Origin: an uncultured Oscillospiraceae bacterium
GTDB taxonomy: Bacteria; Bacillota; Clostridia; Oscillospirales; Oscillospiraceae
Length of the DNA: 64,000 bases
NCBI GenBank assembly: GCA_944387035.1
Contig: CALXDJ010000009.1
Span: 1-64,000 of the forward strand
Direction: 5' to 3'
A model generated the notes under the pieces. That model saw nothing but the letters and a program-made list of their open reading frames with translations, did not search any database and was not told where the DNA came from. Both the position numbers and the translations under genes were made by a program. This document shows positions 50,806-59,759 of this stretch, one piece after another (the stretch's first letter is position 1; the number at the start of each line of letters is the position of its first letter).

Positions 50806-51058
50806 CAAGCGATGGAAACAGCGGGCCGCTCCCATTGCGGCGGCCGTCCTGGTGATCGTATTTGTATTGCCGCTGGCGGCAGTGGGAGTCCCGGCGGCAC
50901 TGGATCTCATCCAGATCGGAGAAAATCTGGCGGCACTGCTGTTTTTGCTGTTCTATGCGGTGACCGGATTGGCGGTCGCACTGGGGGTCCTGGTAGCCAT
51001 GCGCCAGCGGCTGCGGGAACTGGACCAGGGGGAGGAAGAGGATGCCAAAAAATACTGA
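50786..51058 (+). CDS. Small two-helix membrane protein, module related to the MerR tail
   Basis: 90 residues: a basic N-terminus, two membrane helices (about 14-38 and 46-68) and a tail MRQRLRELDQGEEEDAKKY. The helix-hairpin plus QR(L/V)xE(I/L)...E..DAxxY ending matches the C-terminus of the preceding MerR protein and of the next small protein. ATG 50786 follows AGGAGG within the merR gene. Function unknown; possibly a partner that hetero-oligomerises with the regulator. Confidence 0.75.
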   Translation: MKRGNSDKRWKQRAAPIAAAVLVIVFVLPLAAVGVPAALDLIQIGENLAALLFLLFYAVTGLAVALGVLVAMRQRLRELDQGEEEDAKKY

Positions 51059-51296
51059 TCAGCGTACCCGGCGCGCCAGCGCCATCCGCGGCGCGCTGAC
51101 TGGCATCGCTGCGCGGCTGCTGGCCGCGGCAGTGCTGCTTTGGGTTCGACGGAACATGCCGGACGGTGTGCTCTCCACCCTGCTTCTGGCATTGATTTTG
51201 GTGGAACTGGGGAGCATAATCCCCACCATTGTCGTTTTAAAGCAACGTCTTAATGAAATTGAAGGAGGAGAAGAAGATGCTGCTGCTCAATATTGA
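51042..51296 (+). CDS. Small two-helix membrane protein, paralogue
   Basis: 84 residues with basic N-terminus, two membrane helices (about 17-36 and 43-66) and the tail LKQRLNEIEGGEEDAAAQY, closely like that of the previous protein. ATG 51042 after GGGGGAGG, overlapping the previous gene by 17 bases. Function unknown. Confidence 0.75.
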   Translation: MPKNTDQRTRRASAIRGALTGIAARLLAAAVLLWVRRNMPDGVLSTLLLALILVELGSIIPTIVVLKQRLNEIEGGEEDAAAQY

Positions 51297-51588
51297 TCAC
51301 ATTCCCGGAAAGAACGTGGAGGCACTCGGAATCGTCAAGGGAACGGTGGTGCAGTCCAAGAACATCGGAAAAGACTTTATGGCCGGGATGAAGACCCTGG
51401 TCGGCGGTGAAATTGTGGGCTACACGGAAATGCTGACGGAAGCCCGGCAGATTGCCACCAAACGCATGGTGGACGAAGCGGAGGCCCTGGGAGCCGATGC
51501 CATCATCAACATCCGCTTCGGCTCTTCTTCCGTGATGCAGGGTGCCGCGGAAGTCATTGCCTACGGCACGGCGGTGCGGGTGCTGTAA
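51277..51588 (+). CDS. YbjQ family protein
   Basis: 103 residues of the YbjQ/DUF74 family, which forms pentamers; called heavy-metal-binding by homology but without a proven function. Visible are the family blocks VKGTVVQSKNIGKDF, GGEIVGYTEML and ALGADAIINIRFGSS. ATG 51277 follows GGAGGAG and overlaps the small protein gene by 20 bases. In the MerR cassette it may be an effector under membrane-signal control. Confidence 0.85.
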   Translation: MLLLNIDHIPGKNVEALGIVKGTVVQSKNIGKDFMAGMKTLVGGEIVGYTEMLTEARQIATKRMVDEAEALGADAIINIRFGSSSVMQGAAEVIAYGTAVRVL

Positions 51589-52307
51589 TGCGCGTGACCT
51601 TTCTGGCCCACAGCGGCTTTTTTGTGGAACTGCCGGAGGCCTGCCTCCTCTTTGACTGGTGGAAAGGGACTCTGCCTCCCATTCCCCAAGACCGGCCTTT
51701 GCTGGTGTTTGCCAGCCACCGCCACGAGGATCACTTCTCCCCCGCCATCTTCTCTCTGGATGACGGCACCCGGGACGTCACATTCCTGCTGGGCCGGGAC
51801 ATCCGGCTGACTGACCGCAACCGCACCCGCTGGAATGTTTCCGACACCGCTGCGGAGCACTGCATTCGCCTGGGCGGCGGGGAAGTCCGGGACCTTCCGT
51901 CCGGCGTAAAGATTGAGACGCTGACCTCCACCGATGAGGGTGTGGCCTTCCTCGTCACCGTGGGCGGCCGCACTCTGTTTCACGCCGGGGATCTGAACTG
52001 GTGGCACTGGGAGGGTGAAGATCCCGGCTGGAACCGGAACATGGAAGTCAATTTCAAAGCCTATACACAGCCGCTCCAGGACCGGCATCTGGATCTGGCC
52101 ATGCTGCCCCTGGACCCCCGGCTGGGCAAAGATGGCTTCCGGGGTCCCCGGTACTTCCTGGATTTGGCCCGGATCCGCTGCATGATCCCCATGCACCAGT
52201 GGGAGGATTTTGGCTTTACCGGGCAGTTCCTGGATGCCTATCCCCAGTACCGCAGCCGTGTCCTTCCCGTTGCGGAAAACGGCCAGGTCTTTTCTCTGGA
52301 CATCTGA
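51588..52307 (+). CDS. MBL-fold metal-dependent hydrolase
   Basis: 239 residues. The metallo-beta-lactamase signature SHRHEDHF and a later FHAGDLNWWHW place it in the MBL-fold superfamily (UlaG-like group); the substrate is not clear. Its ATG shares an A with the YbjQ stop (TAATG), so translation is coupled. Last gene of the MerR unit. Confidence 0.85.
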   Translation: MRVTFLAHSGFFVELPEACLLFDWWKGTLPPIPQDRPLLVFASHRHEDHFSPAIFSLDDGTRDVTFLLGRDIRLTDRNRTRWNVSDTAAEHCIRLGGGEVRDLPSGVKIETLTSTDEGVAFLVTVGGRTLFHAGDLNWWHWEGEDPGWNRNMEVNFKAYTQPLQDRHLDLAMLPLDPRLGKDGFRGPRYFLDLARIRCMIPMHQWEDFGFTGQFLDAYPQYRSRVLPVAENGQVFSLDI

Positions 52308-52368
52308 ACCGCCTGTCCAGACCTCACACAGAACCACGGCTGCATTTCTGACACTCTCAGCAGAATAT

Positions 52369-52404
52369 AAAACGGACGCCTTTTGCAAGGCGTCCGTTTT
52401 TCTT
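52369..52404. terminator. Bidirectional terminator
   Basis: 13-bp stem AAACGGACGCCTT/AAGGCGTCCGTTT (52370-52382 with 52387-52399) with A and T runs at the sides; ends the MerR unit and, from the other side, the heat-shock operon tail. Confidence 0.9.
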
Positions 52405-52419
52405 GTTTGATTCCAGGCA

Positions 52420-53454
52420 TCACGATGCCAGCAGCAGCCAGCTGCCCTTGACCTCGGGATCATAGGCACTCAGCTCCGCCACGAAGTCCGGTGTCCCCTC
52501 CGCCGCCGCAGCCAAAGCCGAGAGCGCAGTGGTCCGGTCCGACGCAGTGACGGCATAGAGGCGGTCGACGTGGGGCGCAAACTGGGCCAGAGATGCCCCG
52601 GAGTTCTCCTCCGAACCGTTCAAAACGGCGGTCTCCGGCAGTTCCACAGAAAGCGTTACATCACAGCCCTCCAGGGCCAGACGCACTTCCGCCAAAAACT
52701 CTCCCAGCTGCGCCTGCCGGTCTACCTCTCCATAGGCAATCTTATTGAGCTTGCCCTCGGTGGGATAGGAGACGTCCGTGAGGAGAATCTCGTCAAATCC
52801 CAGTTCGGCAGCCTCCCGGATGATTCCCGTAAGATATTGCCGGGCCTCCGGCTTAGCGGGATCCAGCCACTGACTGTTGTTCCCGTCGTAGAAAATATAT
52901 CCGCCGGTATTTTTCAGTCCCATGGACTCCACCTCAGCGTTGGCAGCCTTGGGATCATGGAAACAGCTGATGCGGGCCACGGTGTAGAGGTCCTCCTGCC
53001 CGGTCAAGGTCGCCAGGGCCGCAGTGGTGTCCTCCTCCGTCCGCACCGTTCCGGACACGGCTCCGGCCGCGTCAAAATAAACCAATCCGGCAGCGTCTTT
53101 CAGTGTGACGGCAACGGCGTTGCACTCCGCCTGCGGCTGCGCCAGAGCCGTCTCCACCGTCTGCTGCGTCAATGCCTGTACAGGCAGGGAGAATGCATGG
53201 ATTTCCTGGGGGCCCTCCGGCTCCTGAATCACGACTTCCACCGACTCTTCCTCTTCCGGTGCATTCCCGGTGTCCTCCGTCTCCTGTTGAGGCAGACGCA
53301 GGTGCGGTGTTCCCGTCCCGTCATAGACAATATGCTCCTGAAGCACCATAAAGCCTACGGCACCCAAAATCACCAGCACCAGCACAACAGCCAAAGCGGC
53401 CTTCCACTTGGGCGTTCGCCCCCGGTAGCTGTGGTATCCTCTCGAGCGTGTCAC
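52420..53454 (-). CDS. Putative glycoside hydrolase, DUF4015 type
   Basis: 344 residues. N-terminal membrane helix (about 19-39) and an acidic linker anchor an extracytoplasmic (beta/alpha)8-like domain. YFDAAG, GGYIFYDGNNSQWLDPAKPEARQYL and ELGFDEILLTDVSYP match the DUF4015/GH-like family, with Asp/Glu that could be catalytic. Start GTG 53454 lies eight bases after GGAGG. Substrate unknown; cell-surface polysaccharide is likely. Last gene of the unit from hrcA. Confidence 0.8.
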   Translation of the reverse strand: MTRSRGYHSYRGRTPKWKAALAVVLVLVILGAVGFMVLQEHIVYDGTGTPHLRLPQQETEDTGNAPEEEESVEVVIQEPEGPQEIHAFSLPVQALTQQTVETALAQPQAECNAVAVTLKDAAGLVYFDAAGAVSGTVRTEEDTTAALATLTGQEDLYTVARISCFHDPKAANAEVESMGLKNTGGYIFYDGNNSQWLDPAKPEARQYLTGIIREAAELGFDEILLTDVSYPTEGKLNKIAYGEVDRQAQLGEFLAEVRLALEGCDVTLSVELPETAVLNGSEENSGASLAQFAPHVDRLYAVTASDRTTALSALAAAAEGTPDFVAELSAYDPEVKGSWLLLAS

Positions 53455-53487
53455 ACCCGTTTCCTCCTTGCCATTGCGGCGCTGCGG

Positions 53488-53934
53488 TCAGTTGCTGCGC
53501 TCCTCCAGCGCCATGATCTTGTCCACCCGGCGGGCGTGGCGTCCGCCCTCAAACTCCGTGGACAAAAATGCCTCCACCATCCGCTCGGCCATATTCCGGC
53601 CGGTAAAGCCTGCGCCAATGGCCATCATATTGGCATTGTTATGGCGGCGGGTCATTTCCGCCTCCACAGAATCGGCGCAGTGGGCACAGCGAATGCCGGG
53701 GATCTTATTGGCCACGATGGACATTCCAATTCCTGTAGTGCATACCACAATGCCCATCTGGCAGCTGCCGTCAGCCACAGCCCGGGCTGCCGCCGCGCCG
53801 AAATCCGGATAGTCGCAGCTGTCCGTGGAGAAGCAGCCAAAGTCCTCATACGTGTGACCCAGCCGCTCCAGCATCTTCTTAATCTCTTCTTTGAGCGCAT
53901 ATCCGCCGTGATCGGCACCCAGGGCAATTTTCAT
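53488..53934 (-). CDS. rpiB: Ribose-5-phosphate isomerase B
   Basis: 148 residues. It interconverts ribose-5-phosphate and ribulose-5-phosphate. It has IALGADHGGYALKEEI, the catalytic Cys in IVVCTTGIGMSIVANK, and RRHNNANMMAIG. ATG 53934 with GGGAGGA; a longer frame upstream reads across hisJ and is false. Confidence 0.94.
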   Translation of the reverse strand: MKIALGADHGGYALKEEIKKMLERLGHTYEDFGCFSTDSCDYPDFGAAAARAVADGSCQMGIVVCTTGIGMSIVANKIPGIRCAHCADSVEAEMTRRHNNANMMAIGAGFTGRNMAERMVEAFLSTEFEGGRHARRVDKIMALEERSN

Positions 53935-53965
53935 GGAATGTTCCTCCCGCAATTCAAATTTGTAT

Positions 53966-54775
53966 TTACAGTGCATGCCAAACCGGCTGCATCTTCTCAA
54001 AGGTACAAAAACGCGTAAATCCGCACGCACGCAGCAGTTCCTGGCGCTGCCGGACGGCGCAGCCCACAAAGTTGGGGCTGTGGGCATCGCTGCCCAGGGT
54101 AATGATTTCCCCGCCCAGCTGCCGGTACATCCGCAGCCACTTTTCCCCAGGCAGGGGATCGTTGCCCCGGTTGGTATTGATCTCAATGCCGCAGCCGTTT
54201 TCAATCAGGGCCCGGAAGATGGCCTCCACCTCTGCTTCAAAGCCGTCAAAGGTCAGGTGGAAGCCCCGCTTTTCATTGAGATACCGCAGCGGCAGCGTCA
54301 AATGGCCCAGGACTGAAAACTTTCCCCATTTGGCCATCTCGTATACCAGCGTCAGGTAATCCGCAATGCCCGCCCGGGCGGACGCCTCATCTCCGGGATT
54401 GAAAACGGACAGGTCGATCCAGCCGTAACGCCCGGAAAGCATATGCTCCGATCCAATGATAAAATCCAGCTCCGGCGCGTCAGCCATCAGGGTCTGGGTA
54501 TGGGCAAAGTCCCGGGGCGCATCGCCCAGTTCCACACCCAGACGCAGCTCAATCCGATTGCCCACCGCTTCCCGGGCCTTTTGAAACTCTGCCTGGAGTT
54601 TATGCCAGGGATACGGCGGGCTGGGCTGCTGGTCCGTCCAGGTGACCGGCTCCAGATGATCCGTAAAACAGAGCTCATCCAGACCCGCCTCCACTGCCGC
54701 CAGAGCCATTTGCGTCATGGGAAAGGAGGCATCCGGGGAACAGTCAGAATGGGTATGATAGTCCGCAAGATACAT
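53966..54775 (-). CDS. PHP-domain phosphatase, histidinol-phosphatase HisJ-like
   Basis: 269 residues. The PHP metal motifs are YHTHSDCSPDA at the N-terminus, TDHLE, IGSEHML, and GSDAHSP near the end. HisJ-type histidinol-phosphatases have this layout and length; no other his gene is near, so another phosphate ester is possible. ATG 54775 is preferred because GAGG lies seven bases upstream; ATG 54787 overlaps the dnaJ stop as ATGA. Confidence 0.82.
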   Translation of the reverse strand: MYLADYHTHSDCSPDASFPMTQMALAAVEAGLDELCFTDHLEPVTWTDQQPSPPYPWHKLQAEFQKAREAVGNRIELRLGVELGDAPRDFAHTQTLMADAPELDFIIGSEHMLSGRYGWIDLSVFNPGDEASARAGIADYLTLVYEMAKWGKFSVLGHLTLPLRYLNEKRGFHLTFDGFEAEVEAIFRALIENGCGIEINTNRGNDPLPGEKWLRMYRQLGGEIITLGSDAHSPNFVGCAVRQRQELLRACGFTRFCTFEKMQPVWHAL

Positions 54776-54783
54776 GCCGTGCC

Positions 54784-55914
54784 TCATTTCTTGAACTTCT
54801 TGAAGAACTTGGGCCGGGCTTCATAGTTGCTGTCCCCCATGCTTTCCGCGAACTTCTTGAGGGCTTCTCTCTGCTCCTTGTTCAGGTTGCGGGGCGTCTC
54901 AATGTAGACCGTAACGTACTGGTCGCCCCGTCCCCGTCCATTGAGGGCGGGAATGCCCTTGCCCTTGAGACGGAACGTCGTGCCGCTCTGCGTTCCCTCC
55001 GGCAGCTCATACTTAACCTTGCCGTCAATGGTGGGAATCTCCAGCTCCGCACCCAGAACCGCCTGGGCGAAGGTGATGGGCGCCTCACACAGCACCGACG
55101 TACCCTCCCGGCGGAACAGCTCATGAGGCCGGACGGTGATGGTGATGAGCAGATCGCCGGCGGGACCGCCGTTTTTGCCGGCGTTGCCCTGTCCCCGGAT
55201 GGAGATGGTCTGCCCGTTGTCAATGCCGGCGGGAATGCTGGCCTGAATGGTCTTGCGTTTGCGGACGGCGCCGGTGCCGTGGCAGTCCTTGCAGGGCTGA
55301 TGAATGATCTTGCCCTTTCCGCCGCAGCGGGTGCAGGGAGAACTGGTGGCAAACACGCCCATGGGCGTCTGCCGCCGGACCTGAACCGTACCGGTGCCGT
55401 GGCACTCCGGGCACACCTCCGGCGTGGAGCCGGGGGCGCAGCCGTTGCCGTGGCAGGTATCGCAGGTCTCCATCCGCTCCACGGTGACGGACTTTTCGCA
55501 GCCGAATGCCGCCTCTTCAAAGCTGATGGCCAGAGACAGCCGGATGCTCTCGCCCCGCTGCGGGGCGTTGGGATTGGTCCGCCGGCCGCCGCCGAAGCCG
55601 CCGCCAAAGAAGCTGCCGAAGATATCGCCCAGGTCTCCGAAGTCAAAACTGCCGTCGAACCCGCCGCCGGCGCCGAAGTTCGGGTCTACGCCGGCGTGGC
55701 CGTACTGATCATAGCGGGCTTTTTTGTCGGCGTCGGAAAGCACCTCATAGGCCTCGTTGACTTCCTTGAACCGGGCCTCGGCCTCCTTGTCGCCGGGATG
55801 GAGGTCCGGATGGTTCTCCTTGGCCAGCTTGCGGTACGCCTTTTTGATCTCGGCCTCCGAAGCTCCCCGGGAGACGCCCAGGACCTCATAATAATCTCGT
55901 TTTTGCTCTGCCAT
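54784..55914 (-). CDS. dnaJ: Chaperone DnaJ
   Basis: 376 residues. J domain (HPD in NHPDLHPGD), Gly/Phe-rich region, four zinc CxxCxGxG repeats (CDTC, CPEC, CTRC, CKDC) and the C-terminal substrate-binding domains. It delivers unfolded proteins to DnaK and stimulates its ATPase. It follows dnaK after 82 bases that hold a strong hairpin. Confidence 0.98.
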   Translation of the reverse strand: MAEQKRDYYEVLGVSRGASEAEIKKAYRKLAKENHPDLHPGDKEAEARFKEVNEAYEVLSDADKKARYDQYGHAGVDPNFGAGGGFDGSFDFGDLGDIFGSFFGGGFGGGRRTNPNAPQRGESIRLSLAISFEEAAFGCEKSVTVERMETCDTCHGNGCAPGSTPEVCPECHGTGTVQVRRQTPMGVFATSSPCTRCGGKGKIIHQPCKDCHGTGAVRKRKTIQASIPAGIDNGQTISIRGQGNAGKNGGPAGDLLITITVRPHELFRREGTSVLCEAPITFAQAVLGAELEIPTIDGKVKYELPEGTQSGTTFRLKGKGIPALNGRGRGDQYVTVYIETPRNLNKEQREALKKFAESMGDSNYEARPKFFKKFKK

Positions 55915-55942
55915 ACTGAAAACTCCTCATATTCCGAAACGC

Positions 55943-55979
55943 CGTATCAGGGACAGGTCAAATTCCTGTCCCTGATACG
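55943..55979. other. Intercistronic hairpin between dnaK and dnaJ
   Basis: A perfect 15-bp stem (55943-55957 with 55965-55979), loop of seven. In the operon's direction no U run follows, so it is more probably an RNA stabilising or processing element than a terminator. Confidence 0.65.
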
Positions 55980-55996
55980 TTTTATGTGAGGGAAAC

Positions 55997-57841
55997 TTAC
56001 TGCTTCTGCTCGTCGTCGTCAACCACCTTGTAGTCGGCGTCATAGTACTGTCCCTGCGCACCGGCGTCGGGACCGGGCTGCTGGGCACCGCCCTGGGCGC
56101 CCTGAGGATTGGCCTGCTGATAGAGCTTCTCGCTGACGGCGTAGAAGGCCTGGGTCAGTTCCTCGGTAGCGGCCTTGATGGCGGCGGTATCCTGACCTTT
56201 CAGGGTCTCCTTGAGCTTATCGATGCCGGACTGCACCTTGGCCTTGTCGTCGGCGGGAATCTTGTCGCCCATCTCGGAGAGGGTCTTCTCGCTCTGGTAG
56301 ACCATCTGGTCGGCCTGGTTGCGGACCTCGACCTCTTCCTTCATCTTCTTGTCCTGAGCGGCATACTGCTCGGCTTCCTTGACAGCCTTCTCAATATCGT
56401 CCTTGCTCATGTTGGAAGAAGAGGTGATGGTGATGTGCTGCTCCTTGCCGGTACCCAGATCCTTGGCGGAGACGTTAACGATGCCGTTGGCGTCGATATC
56501 GAAGGTCACCTCGATCTGAGGCACGCCTCGGCGGGCCGGAGCGATGCCGTCCAGGTGGAAGCGGCCCAGGGACTTGTTGGCAGCGGCCATCTCCCGCTCG
56601 CCCTGCAGGACGTTGACCTCCACGCTGGTCTGGTTATCCGCGGCGGTGGAGAAGATCTGGCTCTTCTTGACGGGGATGGTGGTGTTGCGGTCGATGAGCT
56701 TGGTGCACACACCGCCCATGGTCTCGATGCCCAGGGACAGCGGGGTCACGTCCAGCAGCAGCAGGCCCTTGACGTCGCCGGTGAGGACGCCTGCCTGGAG
56801 CGCTGCGCCCATGGCCACGCACTCGTCGGGGTTGATGCCCTTGAAGGGCTCGCTGCCGGTGAAGTTCTTCACAGCCTCCTGGACTGCGGGAATCCGGCTG
56901 GAGCCGCCCACCAGCAGGACCTTGGACAGGTCGCTGGGATTCAATCCGGCATCGGACATAGCCTGACGCACGGGGCCCATGGTGGCATCCACCAGGTGTG
57001 CAGTCAGCTCATTGAACTTGGCCCGGGTCAGGGTGATATCCAGGTGCTTGGGGCCGGTGGCGTCGGCGGTGATATAGGGCAGGTTGATGTTGGAGGTGGT
57101 CACGCCGGAGAGCTCGATCTTGGCCTTCTCGGCAGCCTCCTTGAGCCGCTGCATGGCGACCTTGTCACCGCTCAGGTCCACGCCGTCGCTGCGCTTGAAC
57201 TCAGAAACCAGCCACTTCATGATGCACTCGTCGAAGTCATCGCCGCCCAGACGGTTGTTGCCGGCGGTAGCCAGAACCTCGATGACGCCGTCGTCAATCT
57301 CCAGGATGGAGACATCGAACGTGCCGCCGCCCAGGTCGTAAACCATAATCTTCTGGGCCTGCTCTTTATCCACACCGTAGGCCAGAGCCGCAGCGGTGGG
57401 CTCGTTGATGATCCGCTTGACATCCAGGCCCGCGATCTTGCCGGCGTCCTTGGTTGCCTGACGCTGAGAGTCGGTGAAATATGCGGGAACGGTGATGACC
57501 GCCTCGGTCACAGGGCTGCCCAGGTAAGCCTCGGCATCCGCCTTGAGCTTCTGGAGGATCATGGCGCTGATCTCCTGCGGCGTGTAGGACTTGCCGTCCA
57601 CGTTCACCTTGTGGTCCGAGCCCATCTCACGCTTGATGGAGATGACGGTCCGCTCGGGGTTGGTAATGGCCTGACGCTTGGCCACCTGGCCCACCATCCG
57701 CTCGCCGGTCTTGGAGAAGGCCACAACAGACGGCGTGGTGCGGTTGCCTTCCGCGTTGGGGATAACGACTGCTTCGCCGCCTTCCATGACGGCCACGCAG
57801 GAGTTGGTAGTACCAAGGTCGATACCAATAACTTTAGACAT
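55997..57841 (-). CDS. dnaK: Chaperone DnaK (Hsp70)
   Basis: 614 residues. Nucleotide-binding domain with [30 protein letters not shown] and [14 protein letters not shown]; substrate-binding domain from about 370; Gln/Gly-rich C-terminal tail. It folds proteins with DnaJ and GrpE. Induced through HrcA/CIRCE. Confidence 0.99.
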   Translation of the reverse strand: MSKVIGIDLGTTNSCVAVMEGGEAVVIPNAEGNRTTPSVVAFSKTGERMVGQVAKRQAITNPERTVISIKREMGSDHKVNVDGKSYTPQEISAMILQKLKADAEAYLGSPVTEAVITVPAYFTDSQRQATKDAGKIAGLDVKRIINEPTAAALAYGVDKEQAQKIMVYDLGGGTFDVSILEIDDGVIEVLATAGNNRLGGDDFDECIMKWLVSEFKRSDGVDLSGDKVAMQRLKEAAEKAKIELSGVTTSNINLPYITADATGPKHLDITLTRAKFNELTAHLVDATMGPVRQAMSDAGLNPSDLSKVLLVGGSSRIPAVQEAVKNFTGSEPFKGINPDECVAMGAALQAGVLTGDVKGLLLLDVTPLSLGIETMGGVCTKLIDRNTTIPVKKSQIFSTAADNQTSVEVNVLQGEREMAAANKSLGRFHLDGIAPARRGVPQIEVTFDIDANGIVNVSAKDLGTGKEQHITITSSSNMSKDDIEKAVKEAEQYAAQDKKMKEEVEVRNQADQMVYQSEKTLSEMGDKIPADDKAKVQSGIDKLKETLKGQDTAAIKAATEELTQAFYAVSEKLYQQANPQGAQGGAQQPGPDAGAQGQYYDADYKVVDDDEQKQ

Positions 57842-57890
57842 AACGGGTTCCTCCTATAAAAACGAAAATTTCTTTCAATCTTATGCTGAT

Positions 57891-58505
57891 TTAGTTGGCC
57901 ACCTGCACGATGGCGTGGCGGATCACCTTTCCGCCCAGTTCAAAGCCTTCCTGGAACACCTGACTGACTACATTTTCCCCCAGGGATTCGTCGTCAATGT
58001 GCATCACAGCGTTGTGCTTTTCCGGGTCAAAGGGCTGGCCCAAAGCCTCAATCTGGGTCACACCCAGCTTTTTGAGGATCTCCTTATACTGGGCAAAGAT
58101 CATCTCCAGCCCCTTCTTGTGAGGCGAGTCCTCTCCGCCCTCGCTGGCCGCAGCCCGCTCCAGGTTATCATACACGGCAAGGAATTCCCGGATCGTGTCC
58201 GCCTTGGCGTCCTGATACAATCCTTCCTTTTCCTTGGTGGTGCGCTTGCGGTAGTTGTCATACTCGGCAGTGAGGCGCACGAACTGGTCCTTCACGGACT
58301 CCAGCTGCTTGGCAGCCAGTTCCATCTGCTCCACCTGCTCCCGGGTAAAGGTGATTCCCTTTTCCTTTTTCTTCTTTGCTTTGGCGTTCTTTTCTTCTTT
58401 CTCGCCTTCAGCGGCCGCCTCCGCCTGGGGCTGCTGCGCCTCCTGAGCCTGCGCCTCAGGCGCCTGCTCTTCTTCCTCCAGAGGCTGCTTGTTTTCCTCG
58501 TTCAT
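57891..58505 (-). CDS. grpE: Nucleotide exchange factor GrpE
   Basis: 204 residues: an acidic Gln/Glu/Ala-rich N-terminus, a long coiled coil (about 60-140), and the C-terminal beta domain with NAVMHIDDESLGENVVSQVFQEGF-type ending typical of GrpE. It releases ADP from DnaK. It overlaps hrcA by four bases. Confidence 0.96.
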   Translation of the reverse strand: MNEENKQPLEEEEQAPEAQAQEAQQPQAEAAAEGEKEEKNAKAKKKKEKGITFTREQVEQMELAAKQLESVKDQFVRLTAEYDNYRKRTTKEKEGLYQDAKADTIREFLAVYDNLERAAASEGGEDSPHKKGLEMIFAQYKEILKKLGVTQIEALGQPFDPEKHNAVMHIDDESLGENVVSQVFQEGFELGGKVIRHAIVQVAN

Positions 58506-59548
58506 TCCTTACCTTCCTCCTTCGGGGGTAATTCCTGTTTTCCGAACAGCCGCGTCAGTCCGTCGGCAAAGCCGGACAGCCGTGCGGCCACTGTTGCATA
58601 ATCCATACGGGTGGGTCCCACCACACCGATCAGGCCCCGCATCTCATCGCCGATATCATAGCTGGCCACCACCACACTGGTATCTTTCAGTACCTCGGTG
58701 ACATTTTCCGGTCCAATGAGGATCTTCATGGGGCCATCCTCCGGCATGGGGAGGCTCTCTTTTCGGTCGGCCAAAAAGCTCATCAGCTCATGGGCCTTAT
58801 CCGCATCCCGAAACTCCGGGAGCTTGAGAAGCTGGCTGGCACCTGCCGTGACGATCTCCCTCTGGCTGGCTTCCTCCAACGCATCCACCGCGTAGGCAAT
58901 GGTCTGCGAGAGCAGCAAAAACAGCTGGGGCGGAACCTGCTCGGCAACATTCATCAGCTCCTGATTCATCTCATCCACCGAGATGCCGGTAAAGTGGGTA
59001 TTGAGCAGATTGACCAAGGTAGGCATCTGCTCCAGATCCACCTTGAGCTGAAGCCGCAGCAGCTGGCTTTTCACCCGGTTATCGCCCATCATCATGACCA
59101 CGATGCAGCTGCGCTCATCCACCGCCAGCAGATCAAACCGCCGTGCAGTGAGATGTTTGCGTCCGGCAGCGGTCACATAGGCCGGATAATTGACAAAGGA
59201 GCTGACAGCCCGGCTGGCCTGGGAGAGAAGGTGATCCAGCTCCTCCATCTTCAGGTGAAGGGATGCATTGATCCGTTCCGTCTCCGCCACGCTGAGTCTC
59301 TGCTGCTCCATCAGCTCGTTGACATAGAGCCGGTATCCTTTGGGAGAAGGTACCCGTCCGGCTGAGGTGTGGGGCTGTTCCAGATACCCCAACTCCACCA
59401 GATCAGCCAGTTCATTGCGGATGGTGGCGGAACTGACGCTCCCGCCCATCCGGGCGGCAATGGTCTTGGAGCCCACTGGTTCAGCGGTGCGGACATAGTC
59501 CTCCACCACCACTTTCAGAATTTGCCGTTTTCGCTCCGTCAGTTCCAC
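58502..59548 (-). CDS. hrcA: Heat-inducible repressor HrcA
   Basis: 348 residues. Winged helix at the N-terminus (EPVGSKTIAARMGGSVSSATIRNELADLVELGYLEQ-type, here broken into standard blocks), a GAF-like dimer domain and an insert domain. It represses this operon at the CIRCE element and needs GroEL for activity. First gene of the operon. Confidence 0.97.
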   Translation of the reverse strand: MELTERKRQILKVVVEDYVRTAEPVGSKTIAARMGGSVSSATIRNELADLVELGYLEQPHTSAGRVPSPKGYRLYVNELMEQQRLSVAETERINASLHLKMEELDHLLSQASRAVSSFVNYPAYVTAAGRKHLTARRFDLLAVDERSCIVVMMMGDNRVKSQLLRLQLKVDLEQMPTLVNLLNTHFTGISVDEMNQELMNVAEQVPPQLFLLLSQTIAYAVDALEEASQREIVTAGASQLLKLPEFRDADKAHELMSFLADRKESLPMPEDGPMKILIGPENVTEVLKDTSVVVASYDIGDEMRGLIGVVGPTRMDYATVAARLSGFADGLTRLFGKQELPPKEEGKE

Positions 59549-59584
59549 AGTGACACCTCTGCCTGTCGGCTTGCTTTTGATGCT

Positions 59585-59611
59585 TTAGCACTCTCTTTCC
59601 CGGAGTGCTAA
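59585..59611. promoter_or_regulatory. CIRCE operator
   Basis: An exact TTAGCACTC-N9-GAGTGCTAA, the HrcA binding site, between the promoter and hrcA. Confidence 0.98.
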
Positions 59612-59615
59612 AGCG

Positions 59616-59644
59616 AGTTTACCACCACTGCAAACCATTGTCAA
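59616..59644 (-). promoter_or_regulatory. Promoter of the hrcA-grpE-dnaK-dnaJ operon
   Basis: Minus-strand TTGACA (59639-59644) and TAAACT (59616-59621), 17-bp spacer; CIRCE covers the start site. Confidence 0.9.
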
Positions 59645-59727
59645 TGGATGGATATAAACAAATTGTAAACAAAGGGGAACAGAATTTTGAATCTTTTTTC
59701 TGCGGTTCCTTGAATCCCGGCATTCCC

Positions 59728-59759
59728 GGAAAAAACGCGGGCACTTAGCCCGCGTTTTG
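59728..59759 (-). terminator. Terminator overlapping the end of the secreted protein gene
   Basis: 11-bp stem AAAACGCGGGC/GCCCGCGTTTT with the TAA stop codon of the preceding gene in its loop, then U run on the minus strand. Confidence 0.85.

Noticed and set aside
56435-57859. 474-codon plus-strand open frame opposite dnaK
   Set aside because: Shadow of dnaK; rich in Gly, Val, His and Leu as expected from an antisense frame of a conserved gene.
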